Source: Rugosimonospora acidiphila
GTDB taxonomy: Bacteria; Actinomycetota; Actinomycetes; Mycobacteriales; Micromonosporaceae
Length of the DNA: 64,000 nt
Direction of reading: 5' to 3'
Assembly (NCBI RefSeq): GCF_039543385.1
Contig: NZ_BAABJQ010000017.1
Location: forward strand, 124,001 to 188,000
Position 1 is the first letter of the stretch, and each line of letters opens with the position of its first letter. Below, in pieces: positions 63,729-64,000 of the stretch. Below the pieces are notes generated by a model. The model made no database searches. It worked only from the letters and a program-made list of their open reading frames with translations, and was not told where the DNA came from. Both the position numbers and the translations under genes were made by a program.

Positions 63729-64000
63729 ATGACCTCCAAGCACCCACATCAGCGGCCATCGTCACAGGCGGAGCAACCGCGTTGGCGCAACCTGACGCCC
63801 GAGAGCGTTGATGACCTTACTGAGCGGTATGCGTTCGGGGATGCGTGTGTTCGCGAAGTCAACCGTCGGCAGACCTACGGGAAGGACGCGACCTCGACCG
63901 CTTCTATCGTCATTGAGCTGATGAGGAAGGAACCGGAGCACGAATGGGTCACCTTGCGACTGGAACTCAGCGATGTCCGGGACTTCCGGATCATCGACGT
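63729..64000 (+). CDS. Hypothetical protein, partial (runs off the right edge)
   Basis: ATG at 63729, 90 codons without stop: MTSKHPHQRPSSQAEQPRWR then NLTPESVDDLTERYAFGDAC and VTLRLELSDVRDFRIID. Acidic, mixed alpha/beta. No family recognised. Confidence 0.55.
   Translation, partial: MTSKHPHQRPSSQAEQPRWRNLTPESVDDLTERYAFGDACVREVNRRQTYGKDATSTASIVIELMRKEPEHEWVTLRLELSDVRDFRIID

Noticed and set aside
62995..63765. 256-codon minus frame across the remnants
   Set aside because: It is out of frame with both the kinase and the GATase/UvrD homologies.
1..64000. CRISPR arrays
   Set aside because: No evenly spaced short repeats were seen anywhere in the window.

Overview
The window is high-GC DNA with the gene style of an actinomycete: many GTG and TTG starts, dense 4-bp stop/start overlaps, type VII secretion-type small proteins, and LacI/TetR/PadR/LysR regulators beside catabolic genes. 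I cannot fix the genus from the sequence alone. No CRISPR array, rRNA gene or intact tRNA gene was seen.

The left third (1 to about 24.96 kb) is a genomic island that carries a Dpd system, which places 7-deazaguanine bases in DNA and restricts unmodified DNA. All Dpd genes are on the minus strand. A modification operon runs from 23125 down to 16176: queC, queE, queD and folE2 (GTP to preQ0), then dpdC, a first dpdB, dpdA (the DNA transglycosylase) and a second dpdB. A restriction operon runs from 12037 past the left edge: dpdE (SNF2 helicase), dpdF (RecQ-like helicase), dpdG, dpdH (ATPase), dpdI and dpdJ (DExH helicase, cut by the edge). Almost every junction is an ATGA, GTGA or TAGTG overlap. 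Between the operons (12.3-16.15 kb) lies a graveyard of insertion sequences: split ISAs1 pieces, an HTH transposase stub, half of an IS3-family element, one apparently intact IS3-family element, and an orphan coding fragment that may be a relic of a lost dpd gene. I recognise no dpdD or dpdK in the window.

The island edge (23.7-28.8 kb) holds the other half of an IS3-type element, a toxin-antitoxin-like pair, and at 24916-24959 the displaced 3' half of a tRNA-Pro(GGG) gene, read as an attachment scar. Two diverged copies of a repeat of about 175 bp (26380-26554 and 28623-28797) each end in the same tRNA-derived core, so three att-like sites in a row delimit two small cargo segments (PadR plus membrane-protein remnant; DUF4259 plus two hypothetical genes).

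From 29 to 53.4 kb the window looks like ordinary actinobacterial metabolism: LysR with an NAD(P)-dependent epimerase, HAD dehalogenase, LacI with an MFS exporter and a perfect palindromic operator, an alpha/beta hydrolase, a MOSC-reductase-ferredoxin fusion, a PPOX protein with TetR, an amidase, an AlkA-like glycosylase, a monooxygenase plus PEP-mutase-like enzyme, DUF4331, GNAT and DinB proteins, and a 2-oxoacid dehydrogenase operon (E1alpha, E1beta, E2) divergent from a TetR gene across a near-perfect operator.

The right end (54-64 kb) holds a secreted M1-type peptidase and a 1360-residue beta-helix/M14 carboxypeptidase fusion in one operon, a type VII secretion-type cluster (frameshifted WXG-like protein, EspC-like protein, membrane protein), a zinc-finger protein, remnants of a GATase/UvrD chimera and of a PfkB kinase, and a partial gene running off the right edge.
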